This document shows, piece after piece, positions 18,567 to 27,075 of a DNA stretch of 64,000 nucleotides (positions within the stretch are counted from its first letter, which is position 1; each line of letters starts with the position of its first letter). The notes beneath the pieces are model-generated. The model was not told where the DNA came from. It did no database searches and was given only the letters and a program-made list of their open reading frames with translations. Both the position numbers and the translations under genes were made by a program. This stretch comes from Candidatus Saccharibacteria bacterium UBA4387 (GTDB lineage Bacteria; Patescibacteriota; Saccharimonadia; Saccharimonadales; Saccharimonadaceae), in contig DGRN01000010.1 in assembly GCA_002391075.1 (NCBI GenBank), positions 26,050-90,049 of the forward strand, written 5' to 3'.

Positions 18567-18599
18567 AAAAAACTTCCGCCCCAAAACGGAAGTTTTTTG
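18567..18599 (+). terminator. Terminator of the gap-LOG operon
   Basis: The stem ACTTCCG/CGGAAGT is flanked by A and T runs and lies 10 nt after the LOG stop. Confidence 0.85.
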
Positions 18600-18671
18600 T
18601 TACTTTATCTAGTGCGGCACTTAGCGCAGGCTTCTTCGTAGCCTCCCGCCGCCGCTAATCTCCAGCAGTCC

Positions 18672-18700
18672 AAAATACCCCGCCACCCGGAGTATTTTTG
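18672..18700 (+). terminator. Second terminator-like hairpin
   Basis: AATAC-CCG pairs with CGG-GTATT with one mismatch, followed by TTTTTG. It may be a back-up terminator for the operon upstream; no gene is seen between the two hairpins. Confidence 0.5.
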
Positions 18701-18735
18701 TTCCATCCGCGTCTAAAATATCTTAAACTATTATT

Positions 18736-19431
18736 ATGAACAAGCCGCGCAACAACATCGATTTCCTCCTTCAAGTCCCCATCGCTCATCGCGGCCTACA
18801 TAATCTCGCCAAGAAAATCCCCGAAAATTCTTTCGCCGCTTTCAAATACGCCGCCATTAAAAAATACCCCATCGAGCTTGATATCCATCTCCTCAGAGAC
18901 GGCCAAATCGCCGTCTATCACAACGACACTCTACCAGACGGCCGCAAAATCATCGACTGCATTCGCGCCGACCTCCCAAAGCTCCCCGACCACTCTCAAA
19001 TCCCTCTCCTCCACGAAGTCCTCAAACGCATCGACGGCAAAGTTCCTCTCCTCATCGAGTTCAAAACCGACGCACCAAAATCCACTCTCGAGCAAGCCGC
19101 CCTCCCTCTCCTAACATCATATCGCGGCGCCCTCGCTATCCAGTCTTTTGATCCGCGCACGCTTCACTTTTTCAAGCAGCACGCGCCACAAATCCCGCGC
19201 GGCCAACTCATTTCACCAAAACCGCTCCGCCAATCCGAAAATCTCCGCGAATATCTCGCCCACCATCATCCCGACAATTTCTACACTCGCCCAGATTTCA
19301 TTTCGGCCGACCTCAACAAGCCACCAATCCACACGAATCTCCCAATTCTCGCCTGGACCATCCGCACCCATTCCGACGCCAACACCGCTAAACGTTTCGC
19401 CAGCAATATCATCTGCGAAAAAATTCTCTAA
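18736..19431 (+). CDS. Glycerophosphodiester phosphodiesterase
   Basis: Hydrolyses glycerophosphodiesters to glycerol 3-phosphate and an alcohol. GDPD motifs in order: AHRG (His18, Arg19), PENSFAAF, IELDIHLLRDG and YHND. These carry the catalytic His pair and the metal-binding Glu/Asp residues. It is 231 aa, has no signal peptide and is probably cytoplasmic. No SD is seen; an AT-rich -10-like stretch lies directly upstream. The stop codon abuts the first palindrome of array 2. Confidence 0.88.
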   Translation: MNKPRNNIDFLLQVPIAHRGLHNLAKKIPENSFAAFKYAAIKKYPIELDIHLLRDGQIAVYHNDTLPDGRKIIDCIRADLPKLPDHSQIPLLHEVLKRIDGKVPLLIEFKTDAPKSTLEQAALPLLTSYRGALAIQSFDPRTLHFFKQHAPQIPRGQLISPKPLRQSENLREYLAHHHPDNFYTRPDFISADLNKPPIHTNLPILAWTIRTHSDANTAKRFASNIICEKIL

Positions 19432-19515
19432 TTGTTGTAAATCTTACAACAAACACCGCCTTTATGTTGTTATTTTTACAACAAGCACCACATAACTGTT
19501 GTATAATTTACAACA
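19432..19515. repeat. Three 19-bp palindromes with exact 32-bp period (array 2)
   Basis: Units TGTTGTAA-ATC-TTACAACA (19433-19451, extended to 19432-19452), TGTTGTTA-TTT-TTACAACA (19465-19483) and TGTTGTAT-AAT-TTACAACA (19497-19515) have centres at 19442, 19474 and 19506. Spacers are 13 nt and unrelated. The array lies between the convergent 3' ends of the phosphodiesterase and dnaE genes. Confidence 0.85.
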
Positions 19516-19552
19516 TAAACCAATTGACAGCACATGACGCTACACGACGCGC

Positions 19553-22500
19553 CTACTTCGCAACCACGCCTTCTTCGCCAAAAATCTCTTTCAGCTCGCC
19601 CAACAAAGCATCGTCGCATTCGCACCTAAACGGCAAGCGCATCGCCTTTTTATCCGGCCCAATCACCAAAATCACTTCCGAAATCCCCGGATACCTGCCG
19701 CAACTCGTCTTCAAATCCACCAGCGCCTGCTTATCCGACGGATCCATCACACGAATATACAGCTTTTTCGGCTTCAACGGCACACCATTCGCGCCACTGG
19801 CCGATGTCGAAAAATGCGTCGTCGTCGAACTGCCTCTACCTCCCCCACCAGAGCGCCTATGCCCACTCGCGCCACTCACATTTTGCGCCGCCGTCTTGTC
19901 GCCGCGCGGCTTCTGCGCCACACCTTTTGTCGGCACTTTCAGCTTCGCTCCAGTCGACTCGTAGTTCTCCAGCTCTTCATCCGTTACCACGTCAACTTCT
20001 TCGACGTTAATCTTTGCCTCGTCCGTCATATTCCCGTCACGATCCGTCGCATTCACTTTCCCAGTCACCTTCACGACCGTATCGGCCACCAGCTTAGCGC
20101 CCACCGTCTCGAAAGTTCGCGGAAACACCACAATCTCAATCTCGCGCGTCTTATCCTCGATCTTGACGAAAGCCATCTTCGAGCCACTCTTCGTAATCAA
20201 GGTCCGCACATCCGTAATAATGCCACCTACAATCACCGTCGCGCCATTAATCGCCGGCTTAATTTCCGCAATCGGCATCGTCTGCTCTTCAAAATACTTA
20301 TCATATTTATCCAACGGATGCGACGAAATATAAAGCCCCATCAAATCACGCTCCCACAGCAGCTGCTCCTTGTCAGTATACTGCGCTGGCGCCGGTTTCA
20401 TCTCTGGCTCCGGAATCTCAGCCACCTTTCCCATCATGCCAAACAAATCCGTCTGCCCGCTCGCCTGATCTTTCTGACATTTGTTCGCATAGGCCTGAAT
20501 CGACTCCAAGTTATACAGCAAATCCGACCGCGAAAAGCCAAAACTATCAAACACGCCGCACTTAATCGAAGATTCCCAACTCTTCTTGTTAAACTTCGTC
20601 GCCGGCACGCGTTTCGCAAAATCAAACAGCGACTTAAACTTACCGTTCTTATCGCGCTCGTCAATCACCTCTTCCGCCAGCGCCTTACCCATACCCTTAA
20701 TCGCCGCCAAACCAAAGCGAATCGTCTTCGTCTGTCCCACGATACCGAAGTCTGCGTAAGATTCATTAATATCCGGACCAAGCACCTTCATGCCCATGCG
20801 CTTACACTCGGTCATCTCAATCGTCAGACGCTCTGTCCAACGCATATCCGACGTCATCAACGCCGCCATATACGCATCTGGATAATGCACTTTCAGCCAC
20901 GCTGTCCAATACGCCACCAAGGCATAGCACGCCGCGTGCGACTTGTTAAAGCAGTAGTTCGCGAACTCCAACAGCTGATCCCAAAAAGTGTTCGCAATCT
21001 CTTCCGTCGCGCCGCCAATCTTCACCGCTCCCTCAATAAACTGCGGCTTCACCTTATTCATCAGGTCAATCTTCTTCTTACCAACCGCCTTGCGCAACGT
21101 ATCTGCCTGACCGCCCGTAAATCCGCACCATTCCTTGGACGCCTGCATGAACTGCTCCTGATAAATCAAAATACCATAGGTACTCTTCAGCGAGTTTTCC
21201 AACCCAGGGTGCAAATAAGTCACCGGCTCCTCGCCATGCCGCCGCTTAATAAAGCTCGGAATAAACTGCATCGGCCCCGGACGATAAAGCGCGTTCATCG
21301 CAATCAAATCCGCGAACTCCGTCGGCTGCAGCTCGCGCAAATACTTCTTCATACCGCCAGATTCAAACTGGAACACGCCCGTCGTATCGCCCCGCTGGAA
21401 CAGCTTGTAAACTTCCGCATCATCCGTCGGCAAATCATTCATCACAATCGTCTGCCCATACACCTTCTTGATAATGCGCAGCGCCTGCTGAATCACCGAA
21501 AGGTTCGACAAGCCCAAAAAGTCCATCTTCAACAAGCCCAGTTCCTCAACTGTCGGCCCAGGATACTGCGTCGTCAACGGCCCTTTCGCCGAAACTTCCA
21601 TCGGCAAAAACTTCACCAAATCATCCGGCGCAATCACCACACCACAGGCATGCACACCATGCCCGCGAATCGTCCCCTCCAAGCGCATCGCAAAATCAAT
21701 CACCTCTTTCGAAGTCGGATTCGTCTCATATTCCTTCTTCAAATCCGGCTCATTCACGATCGCATCTTTCAGCTTCACATGATGTCCCATCACCGGATCC
21801 GGCACCAGCTTCGCCAGCCTATCCGCCTCCGCATACGGCACCTCCAACACGCGCGCCACATCGCGCACCGCGTTCTTCGCCATCATCTTACCGAAAGTCA
21901 CAATATTTCCCACGCGCGGCTTTCCGTATTTGCGCGTACAATATTCAATCACCTCATCGCGCCGGTTATCCTGAATATCCGTATCAATATCCGGCATCGA
22001 AATACGGTCCGGGTTCAAGAAACGCTCAAAGAGCAAATCATACTCCAGCGGATTCACATCTGTAATATGAATCGCATACGCCAGCAAAGCACCAGCCGCC
22101 GAACCACGCCCCGGCCCATAAATAATCCCCTGGCCTTTACCCCAGTTAATAAAGTCCTGCACAATCAAGAAGTAGCCATTATAGCCCATCTTGTCCACCA
22201 CCGAAAGCTCATAGTCAATTCGTTCAATCACCTCTGGCGGCAACTTCTCACGAATCTCCTCATTGCTCATTTTCTCGATTTCTTCATCCGACGCAATCTT
22301 ATAGCGCCCCGCCAGACCATGAAAAACCATGTGATCCAGATATTCCTTCTCCGACTCCCCATTCGGCGTCGGAAACTTCGGAATCAAAATCCGCCCCAAC
22401 TGAATCGTCACATTGCAACGATCCGCAATCCTCTTCGTATTCAGCACCGCCTCCGGGCAAGTCTTCTGCCACCGCGGCAGCAACTCCTCCGGCGGAATCA

Positions 22501-23275
22501 CATTCAACTGAAAATCACTCAGCGACATACGGTTCTGGTCCGAAATCTTACTACCAGTACCAATACACAGCAGCACCTCGTGCACCGGCTCATCTTCAAC
22601 CTTCAAATAATGCGCATCGCAAGTTACCACACACGGCAAACCCGACTTTTTCGAATAGTTCATCAACCATTCGTTAATTTTCGTCTGCACATCCCAATGC
22701 GTCGGCGAATCCGGGTGCCCATGATCCTGCAGCTCCAAATAGAACCTGTCGCCATACACGCTGTGATACCACTCAATCAGCTTCTCCGCGCGCTCATCAT
22801 CGCCATTCCGAATCGCATTCGAAATCTCCGAACCTGCACAACCAGACAAGCAAATAACACCCTCGGAATATTCTTCCATAATGCGATGGTCGATGCGCGG
22901 CTTGTAATACTTACCGTTAATCTCCGCCTCAGTCTGCAAGCGACACAAGTTCTCAAAACCTTTATCATTCATCGCCAGCAAAGTAATGTGATAGCGCACC
23001 TTATCATAGGCCGGATCTCTATCTTCCATCCGTCGCGCCGCCACATAGGCCTCCAGGCCCAAAATCGGCTTTATTCCCGCCGCGTCACAAGTTTTATACA
23101 ACTCAATCAAACCAGACATCGTGCCATGGTCCGTCACAGCCACCGCTTCCATGCCTTTCTCTTTCACAAAATCCACCAGCTCATCGATTTTCGTCAAACC
23201 GTCAAGCAACGAATAGTGTGTGTGATTATGCAAATGCACATAATCATTTGGTTTAAGTTGTACCTCCTCTGCCAT
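19553..23275 (-). CDS. dnaE: DNA polymerase III alpha subunit
   Basis: Replicative polymerase, 1240 aa. The N-terminal PHP domain shows HLHNHTHYSLLDG and TDHGTMSG. The polymerase core includes GRGSAAGALLAY, PDIDTDIQDNRRDE with catalytic Asp residues, GRPGPMQF-like text (YRPGPMQF), and FNKSHAACYALVAYWTAWLK. An OB-fold region (about 1010-1100) begins near ATVIVGGIITDVRT. A Gly/Ser/Thr-rich linker leads to a C-terminal segment ending RCECDDALLGELKEIFG. No intein or frameshift is seen. A TAAAAT stands 6 nt before the ATG without an SD, so the mRNA is probably leaderless. No conventional terminator follows, only the palindrome array. Confidence 0.97.
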   Translation of the reverse strand: MAEEVQLKPNDYVHLHNHTHYSLLDGLTKIDELVDFVKEKGMEAVAVTDHGTMSGLIELYKTCDAAGIKPILGLEAYVAARRMEDRDPAYDKVRYHITLLAMNDKGFENLCRLQTEAEINGKYYKPRIDHRIMEEYSEGVICLSGCAGSEISNAIRNGDDERAEKLIEWYHSVYGDRFYLELQDHGHPDSPTHWDVQTKINEWLMNYSKKSGLPCVVTCDAHYLKVEDEPVHEVLLCIGTGSKISDQNRMSLSDFQLNVIPPEELLPRWQKTCPEAVLNTKRIADRCNVTIQLGRILIPKFPTPNGESEKEYLDHMVFHGLAGRYKIASDEEIEKMSNEEIREKLPPEVIERIDYELSVVDKMGYNGYFLIVQDFINWGKGQGIIYGPGRGSAAGALLAYAIHITDVNPLEYDLLFERFLNPDRISMPDIDTDIQDNRRDEVIEYCTRKYGKPRVGNIVTFGKMMAKNAVRDVARVLEVPYAEADRLAKLVPDPVMGHHVKLKDAIVNEPDLKKEYETNPTSKEVIDFAMRLEGTIRGHGVHACGVVIAPDDLVKFLPMEVSAKGPLTTQYPGPTVEELGLLKMDFLGLSNLSVIQQALRIIKKVYGQTIVMNDLPTDDAEVYKLFQRGDTTGVFQFESGGMKKYLRELQPTEFADLIAMNALYRPGPMQFIPSFIKRRHGEEPVTYLHPGLENSLKSTYGILIYQEQFMQASKEWCGFTGGQADTLRKAVGKKKIDLMNKVKPQFIEGAVKIGGATEEIANTFWDQLLEFANYCFNKSHAACYALVAYWTAWLKVHYPDAYMAALMTSDMRWTERLTIEMTECKRMGMKVLGPDINESYADFGIVGQTKTIRFGLAAIKGMGKALAEEVIDERDKNGKFKSLFDFAKRVPATKFNKKSWESSIKCGVFDSFGFSRSDLLYNLESIQAYANKCQKDQASGQTDLFGMMGKVAEIPEPEMKPAPAQYTDKEQLLWERDLMGLYISSHPLDKYDKYFEEQTMPIAEIKPAINGATVIVGGIITDVRTLITKSGSKMAFVKIEDKTREIEIVVFPRTFETVGAKLVADTVVKVTGKVNATDRDGNMTDEAKINVEEVDVVTDEELENYESTGAKLKVPTKGVAQKPRGDKTAAQNVSGASGHRRSGGGGRGSSTTTHFSTSASGANGVPLKPKKLYIRVMDPSDKQALVDLKTSCGRYPGISEVILVIGPDKKAMRLPFRCECDDALLGELKEIFGEEGVVAK

Positions 23276-23435
23276 ATATCTATTTTAACACTTTCGCCGC
23301 AATTCGCTCAACAGATTAAAAACCGAACAAAACCTTAAAAACCGAACACTTTCCACACTTTTCCATCAAAAACTTTTCCACAGGGGTGTAATAGTTATAA
23401 CACATTTCCGCAAAAACAAAACAAGCATAAGCCTA

Positions 23436-23464
23436 TTGACAAAACGTCCAATCTTTGCTATAAT
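23436..23464 (+). promoter_or_regulatory. Strong promoter of the 69-aa protein
   Basis: TTGACA (23436-23441), 17-nt spacer, TATAAT (23459-23464): both hexamers perfect, with TGC before the -10. Confidence 0.9.
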
Positions 23465-23501
23465 AGAAATATAATCATTAAAACAAACAGGAAAACCAAA
23501 A

Positions 23502-23711
23502 ATGAAACAATTTGAACGCTCCAACTTTAACGACGAAACCGCCCGAGACATCGACAGCGAACTCTCGGACGAAAACGAATTCGACCCAACCGCCGTCGAC
23601 ACTGAAACTTTCGACGACACCGAACCAAAAACCGAAGCACTCAAAAACTCCAAAACCGACATCCAAACCATCGGCCAAAAAGCCATCCAAATCTTCAACG
23701 CCAGCCACTAG
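23502..23711 (+). CDS. Small acidic protein of unknown function (69 aa)
   Basis: A short highly charged protein starting MKQFERSNFNDETARD, rich in Asp, Glu and Thr, with no Cys, membrane segment or recognised motif. The last third (TDIQTIGQKAIQIFNASH) could form one amphipathic helix. It is believed real because it has a consensus promoter, an AGGA SD and a dedicated terminator, and is the only frame in that unit. Strong predicted expression of so small a protein suggests a structural or regulatory role; nothing more can be said. Confidence 0.65.
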   Translation: MKQFERSNFNDETARDIDSELSDENEFDPTAVDTETFDDTEPKTEALKNSKTDIQTIGQKAIQIFNASH

Positions 23712-23738
23712 GCTGCCAAACCCTACAAAAATTCCGCT

Positions 23739-23775
23739 CAAAAAACTTCCGACCCGCCATCGGAAGTTTTGCTTA
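23739..23775 (+). terminator. Terminator of the 69-aa gene
   Basis: AAAACTTCCGA pairs with TCGGAAGTTTT across a 7-nt loop. Confidence 0.85.
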
Positions 23776-23871
23776 TGCTTGCATTTTCCCCAAAACATCC
23801 TAAAATATCCCCTATGACTCCCGTCACGCACCCTTAACTCGCGAAAATCCCCCAGAAAGGAAGTTTTGCCT

Positions 23872-24393
23872 ATGATCGCCCTTGCCGTCATGTTTAGCAA
23901 TTGGGTTATATGCCACAACAACCAGCCAGCCTTCAAAATCGAACCCGACCACGACCACTTCCGCCGACTCATCGAAAACAAAGTCGTCGTCTACGGCCAC
24001 CACACTCTCGACATCCTCCCCAACCACAAACCCCTCAAAAATTGCAAAAACATCATCCTCACCCACCGCCGCGACCTCGACATCCCCGACGCCACTATCG
24101 TCACCAGCGTCAACGAACTCCAATTCGTCCTCCGCAACTTCGAACCCGACGACGTTTTCCTCATCGGCGGCACCGAACTCTTCCATGAACTCATCGACCT
24201 CTGCAGCCGCGCCATCCTAACCATCATCCAAGAAGACATCGAAACCAACTCAACCTCAGAATTCTTCCCACGCCTCGACCAGCGCCCCAACTGGCTGCCC
24301 GGCCGCTCCAGCAGCACCCACTTCCGCGACGGGCACCAATTCCACCAACAGCGCTTCATTAACACAAATTTTCGCAAGCACACCTCAGCCTAG
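23872..24393 (+). CDS. Dihydrofolate reductase-like protein (divergent)
   Basis: The layout follows DHFR: a strand MIALAVMFSN, then NNQPAFKIEPDHDHFRRL (position of the LPW...D...F substrate segment), VVVYGHHTLDIL in place of the GRKTW loop, KNIILTHR, then FLIGGTELFHELIDLCSRAILTII, a close match to the conserved GGxxLY...LT region. The length of 173 aa fits. The active-site Trp and the GRKT NADPH-binding loop are changed, so reduction of dihydrofolate is uncertain; a RibD-like or other reductase role is possible. The start ATG lies 9 nt after AAGGAAG; an in-frame TTG 6 nt upstream is less likely. Confidence 0.7.
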   Translation: MIALAVMFSNWVICHNNQPAFKIEPDHDHFRRLIENKVVVYGHHTLDILPNHKPLKNCKNIILTHRRDLDIPDATIVTSVNELQFVLRNFEPDDVFLIGGTELFHELIDLCSRAILTIIQEDIETNSTSEFFPRLDQRPNWLPGRSSSTHFRDGHQFHQQRFINTNFRKHTSA

Positions 24394-24427
24394 CGTTAGC
24401 CGAGGAACCCTCTCTAACGCCGGCCAC

Positions 24428-24459
24428 AAAAAGCCCCGCCACTCCGACGGGGTCTTTTT
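24428..24459. terminator. Shared terminator between the DHFR-like and TlyA-like genes
   Basis: The stem CCCCG/CGGGG is flanked by AAAAA and TTTTT. It separates two convergent genes and can act on both. Confidence 0.7.
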
Positions 24460-25048
24460 ATTTCTCGCGACCAGTCGCCGCCCTCAACCAATAAAACCTC
24501 TCCACATTTCCAAACCGCCCCGCCAACTCATTATCGCGCTTCGCAATCACAGCAAAACCATGCATTTTCAGCCACTGCTCAAACCGCGCAATTATCTCGC
24601 GCCGCATCTTGCTATTCTTCACTACGCCGTTTTTCAATTGCCACGCCGCCGCCTCAAACTGCGGCTTCAGCATCACAAAATACTCCGTATCCGTCTTCGC
24701 CAACTCTGCCCGCGCATACTCCAGCACTTTCGTCAAACTCACAAAACTCACATCCGCCACCACCACATCCGGCCTCTCACTCATCGCGAACTCAAAAACA
24801 TCCGTCTTCTCATGCAGCTCCACCCTCTCATCAAAACGCAACGGCGCCTTCATCTGTCGCGATCCCTTCTCTACCGCTATCACCTTTTTCGCCCCCAAGC
24901 GCAAAGCACATTCCGTAAATCCACCCGTCGACGACCCAATATCCAGCACGGTTTTCCCCTTCAAAAACCCAGCCGCCCCAAACGCCCGCAGCGCTCCTTC
25001 CAGTTTATACTCCGCCCTTCCTACTACCGCCGTCTCACTCTTCTTCAT
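24458..25048 (-). CDS. TlyA/FtsJ-like rRNA methyltransferase without S4 domain
   Basis: S-adenosylmethionine-dependent methyltransferase. After GRAEYKLEGAL comes VLDIGSSTGGFTECALRLGA, the TlyA family SAM-binding motif, then AVEKGSRQMK, PDVVVADVSFVSLTKVL, FVMLKPQFE and KNGVVKN. TlyA normally carries an N-terminal S4 RNA-binding domain of about 60 residues; here the protein starts almost at the methyltransferase domain (196 aa). TATAAT lies 8 nt before the ATG and no SD is seen, so the start is well supported and the mRNA is probably leaderless. Confidence 0.88.
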   Translation of the reverse strand: MKKSETAVVGRAEYKLEGALRAFGAAGFLKGKTVLDIGSSTGGFTECALRLGAKKVIAVEKGSRQMKAPLRFDERVELHEKTDVFEFAMSERPDVVVADVSFVSLTKVLEYARAELAKTDTEYFVMLKPQFEAAAWQLKNGVVKNSKMRREIIARFEQWLKMHGFAVIAKRDNELAGRFGNVERFYWLRAATGREK

Positions 25049-25056
25049 TACCCCAA

Positions 25057-25062
25057 ATTATA
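25057..25062 (-). promoter_or_regulatory. -10 box of the tlyA-like gene (leaderless)
   Basis: TATAAT on the minus strand, 8 nt before the ATG. Confidence 0.55.
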
Positions 25063-25412
25063 ACATTTTTCACCCATTTTTCAATCCACCCCCACTACCT
25101 CACCTACCTCACCTACCAAACCCTAGCAAACCAGTAAACTCCCAATTACCCCCACCCCCATCCACCTCTATCCCCCAAGTAAACTCATAATTTACCTCCA
25201 CCAACAATCGCCCAAGCACTCCTCTACCATCCCACATTACCATCACTACCACTACCGCTACTACGGCCATTATCACTATCACCATCACCATCGCTATCGC
25301 CGTCAAAAAATGGGTAAACTTTTAGTTTACCTCTCGTAATCTTTGAAATCTATTTTTATTAATTATTAGTTTACCTTTTTACCAGCGTTTCAAAACCGCC
25401 AGCGCATCCCGC
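25063..25412. repeat. Gene-free repeat region with GTAAACT-type palindromes
   Basis: No gene is seen in about 350 nt. It holds a CCTCACCTAC-type direct repeat near 25095-25115, an ATCACC-like hexamer tract (about 25227-25303), and four sites of a second 8-3-8 palindrome: AGTAAACT-CCC-AATTACCC (25133-25151), AGTAAACT-CAT-AATTTACC (25180-25198), a perfect GGTAAACT-TTT-AGTTTACC (25313-25331) and a half-site at 25368-25375. Confidence 0.65.
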
Positions 25413-26336
25413 CTACCCCTTCATAACCGCACGCAACGGTTTCGCTGCCTTCCGAATCTCAATCGTCCGCACATTGGCAAACTTCTCGTATTCGCCCTCA
25501 GCTTGAATCATCACCGATGCAGCCTTAGCAAACACCAACTTATCATATTCACTCTCAATCCCAGGTATACGCTTAAGTACACTGCGCGCCATAAATCCAG
25601 CCAGCTTTCCAAACTTAGTCAGCTCGCCAGTTTTGCTCAAAAACTCCCGCTCCCCCAAAAACCATTTGCCGCCACGCATAATCCGCGCCACCGACAAGCC
25701 ATTAATCGCCAGATAATCCGACGCGCCCTTCACCTTCACAGCCTCACCAGAAGCCCCACCTAGCAAAAACTCCGCCGGCAAAAACTCCTCACTTTTACGG
25801 CATTTCAGCCACCAATGCGCCAACACCCCCATACTAAACGTCACGCGCTTATTCCCTTTGCGCAAAGCATGCCGCGTCTTCGGATGGTCAAACACGCCAC
25901 AAGCCACCGCAAACATCCCGACAGTAAAATAACACATCCCGTAACGCCAATGTTTCCCATTAATCAAACATTCCAGCGGCCAAACCTCGGTCGCATCACC
26001 ATGCAAAATCTCTTTCAATCGCGGCTCCCCAAAAGTCCGCGCCGTATCATTAAAATTCCCAAACCCCAAGGTACTAAAACTCACATCCTTTGCCTTTGAC
26101 AGCATCACACCATTCATCGCCGCCGCCGCCGTCCCATCACCGCCGGCCGCAACCACCAAATCACCATCGCGCAAAACTTTCGCCAAATTCACCGCGTTCA
26201 CATCCACGCTCGCCTGCGCAATCTTAAAATGCGCCAACTCCAAGCCTTCCTCGGCCTTCAGCACTCCAATCACATCCCGATTAATCCGCCCGTAGTGCGA
26301 ACTCCGCGGATTATAAACCAAAACCAGCCTTTTCAT
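25413..26336 (-). CDS. Diacylglycerol-kinase-family lipid kinase
   Basis: DAGK catalytic-domain protein of the YegS/BmrU type, predicted to phosphorylate a lipid or sphingosine-like head group at the inner membrane face. LVLVYNPRSS opens the fold, VVAAGGDGTAAAAMNG is the nucleotide-binding GGDGT motif, and LGFGNFNDTARTF fits the conserved GTGNDFAR region, here altered. The ATG overlaps the stop of the upstream gene as ATGA, so the start at MKRLVLVYN is firm. It is last in a three-gene operon with a secreted metalloprotease and a coiled-coil membrane protein. Confidence 0.9.
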   Translation of the reverse strand: MKRLVLVYNPRSSHYGRINRDVIGVLKAEEGLELAHFKIAQASVDVNAVNLAKVLRDGDLVVAAGGDGTAAAAMNGVMLSKAKDVSFSTLGFGNFNDTARTFGEPRLKEILHGDATEVWPLECLINGKHWRYGMCYFTVGMFAVACGVFDHPKTRHALRKGNKRVTFSMGVLAHWWLKCRKSEEFLPAEFLLGGASGEAVKVKGASDYLAINGLSVARIMRGGKWFLGEREFLSKTGELTKFGKLAGFMARSVLKRIPGIESEYDKLVFAKAASVMIQAEGEYEKFANVRTIEIRKAAKPLRAVMKG

Positions 26337-27073
26337 AGCCTCTCTTGCGCCCAATCCCTAATTTTTTCGGCATCAGCAAAGCCATGCAGCGCACCATCTT
26401 TATCAAAAATCTGTGCATACCCCTGCTCTTTCACATCTTCCTTATATTTCTTCAACAAATCAATGCCAAGATTTTGCACCACGCCATATTCCTCTTGCAG
26501 CTTATTCTTGTCAATCTCATCAGTATCCTGATACTTCTCTTTAAACTCGGAAATTTTCTCACGATATTCCTCAAAATCCTGCCCAAATTCCCGCAAAAAC
26601 TCATTCCCCGATTCCGCAAATTCCGTAATCGTCTCTTCCGGAATCCGCCCAGTCTCCGCAACCGCATGCGCCAAACCGTCCAACTTCTCCGCCGTTTCCG
26701 CCAAATCGCCCAGATTATCAACCGTATATTTCACTCGATCGCAAGCTTCCCGCATCTCAACCCCATGCTCTTTGTCCTTACGAAACGCACTCGACGCGCA
26801 AAAATCATCATCGCCCACCGTCTCTTTCACATCACGCACGGCCACCAAAAACTTCTCGGTCTCTTCCGATTTATACTCTTTCAAATCCTCGACTTTCTCC
26901 TCAAAATACTCCTCAATATCCGCCTTACGCGCCAGCACTTTCTCCATTTTTTCACTCAAACTTCGCAACTCGCGCTTATCGCCAGAGCGCCCCAACAGCA
27001 AAACGCCGCCAACCAGCACCAACACCAGCACTACAATAATTCCACCCAAAAATGTCGTATTTCTTCTTCTCAT
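26333..27073 (-). CDS. Single-pass membrane protein with long coiled coil
   Basis: MRRRNTT precedes one membrane helix (GGIIVVLVLVLVGGVLLLG), then about 210 residues almost entirely helical and charged (Glu/Lys-rich) with heptad-like spacing. Two Cys (in DDFCASS and REACDRV) could form a disulfide. The orientation is probably N-in with the coiled coil outside. An in-frame ATG 18 nt upstream (27091) is possible but would overlap the previous gene; the chosen start has an AAGG site at proper spacing. The family is not recognised. The operon position between a DUF3152-like protease and a lipid kinase suggests an envelope role. Confidence 0.75.
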   Translation of the reverse strand: MRRRNTTFLGGIIVVLVLVLVGGVLLLGRSGDKRELRSLSEKMEKVLARKADIEEYFEEKVEDLKEYKSEETEKFLVAVRDVKETVGDDDFCASSAFRKDKEHGVEMREACDRVKYTVDNLGDLAETAEKLDGLAHAVAETGRIPEETITEFAESGNEFLREFGQDFEEYREKISEFKEKYQDTDEIDKNKLQEEYGVVQNLGIDLLKKYKEDVKEQGYAQIFDKDGALHGFADAEKIRDWAQERL

Positions 27074-27075
27074 TT

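Noticed and set aside
19432..19515. CRISPR array
   Set aside because: Period is 32 bp but the repeat is a 19-bp palindrome with 13-nt spacers, only three units, imperfect repeats, and no cas genes nearby.
19814..23338. Open frame of 1174 codons on the plus strand opposite dnaE
   Set aside because: It is the mirror of the dnaE codon bias: Arg/His/Leu/Ile-rich text with no family motif, no SD, and full overlap with a clear polymerase gene.
23391..23400. NrdR-box or similar operator near GTGTAATAGTTATAACAC upstream of the 69-aa gene
   Set aside because: Only the outer four bases pair well and the sequence departs from the NrdR consensus; a single copy is present.
25109..25306. 65-codon minus-strand frame (Met/Val/Ile-rich)
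   Set aside because: It is a by-product of the ATCACC-like tract; no start signal and repeat-driven composition.
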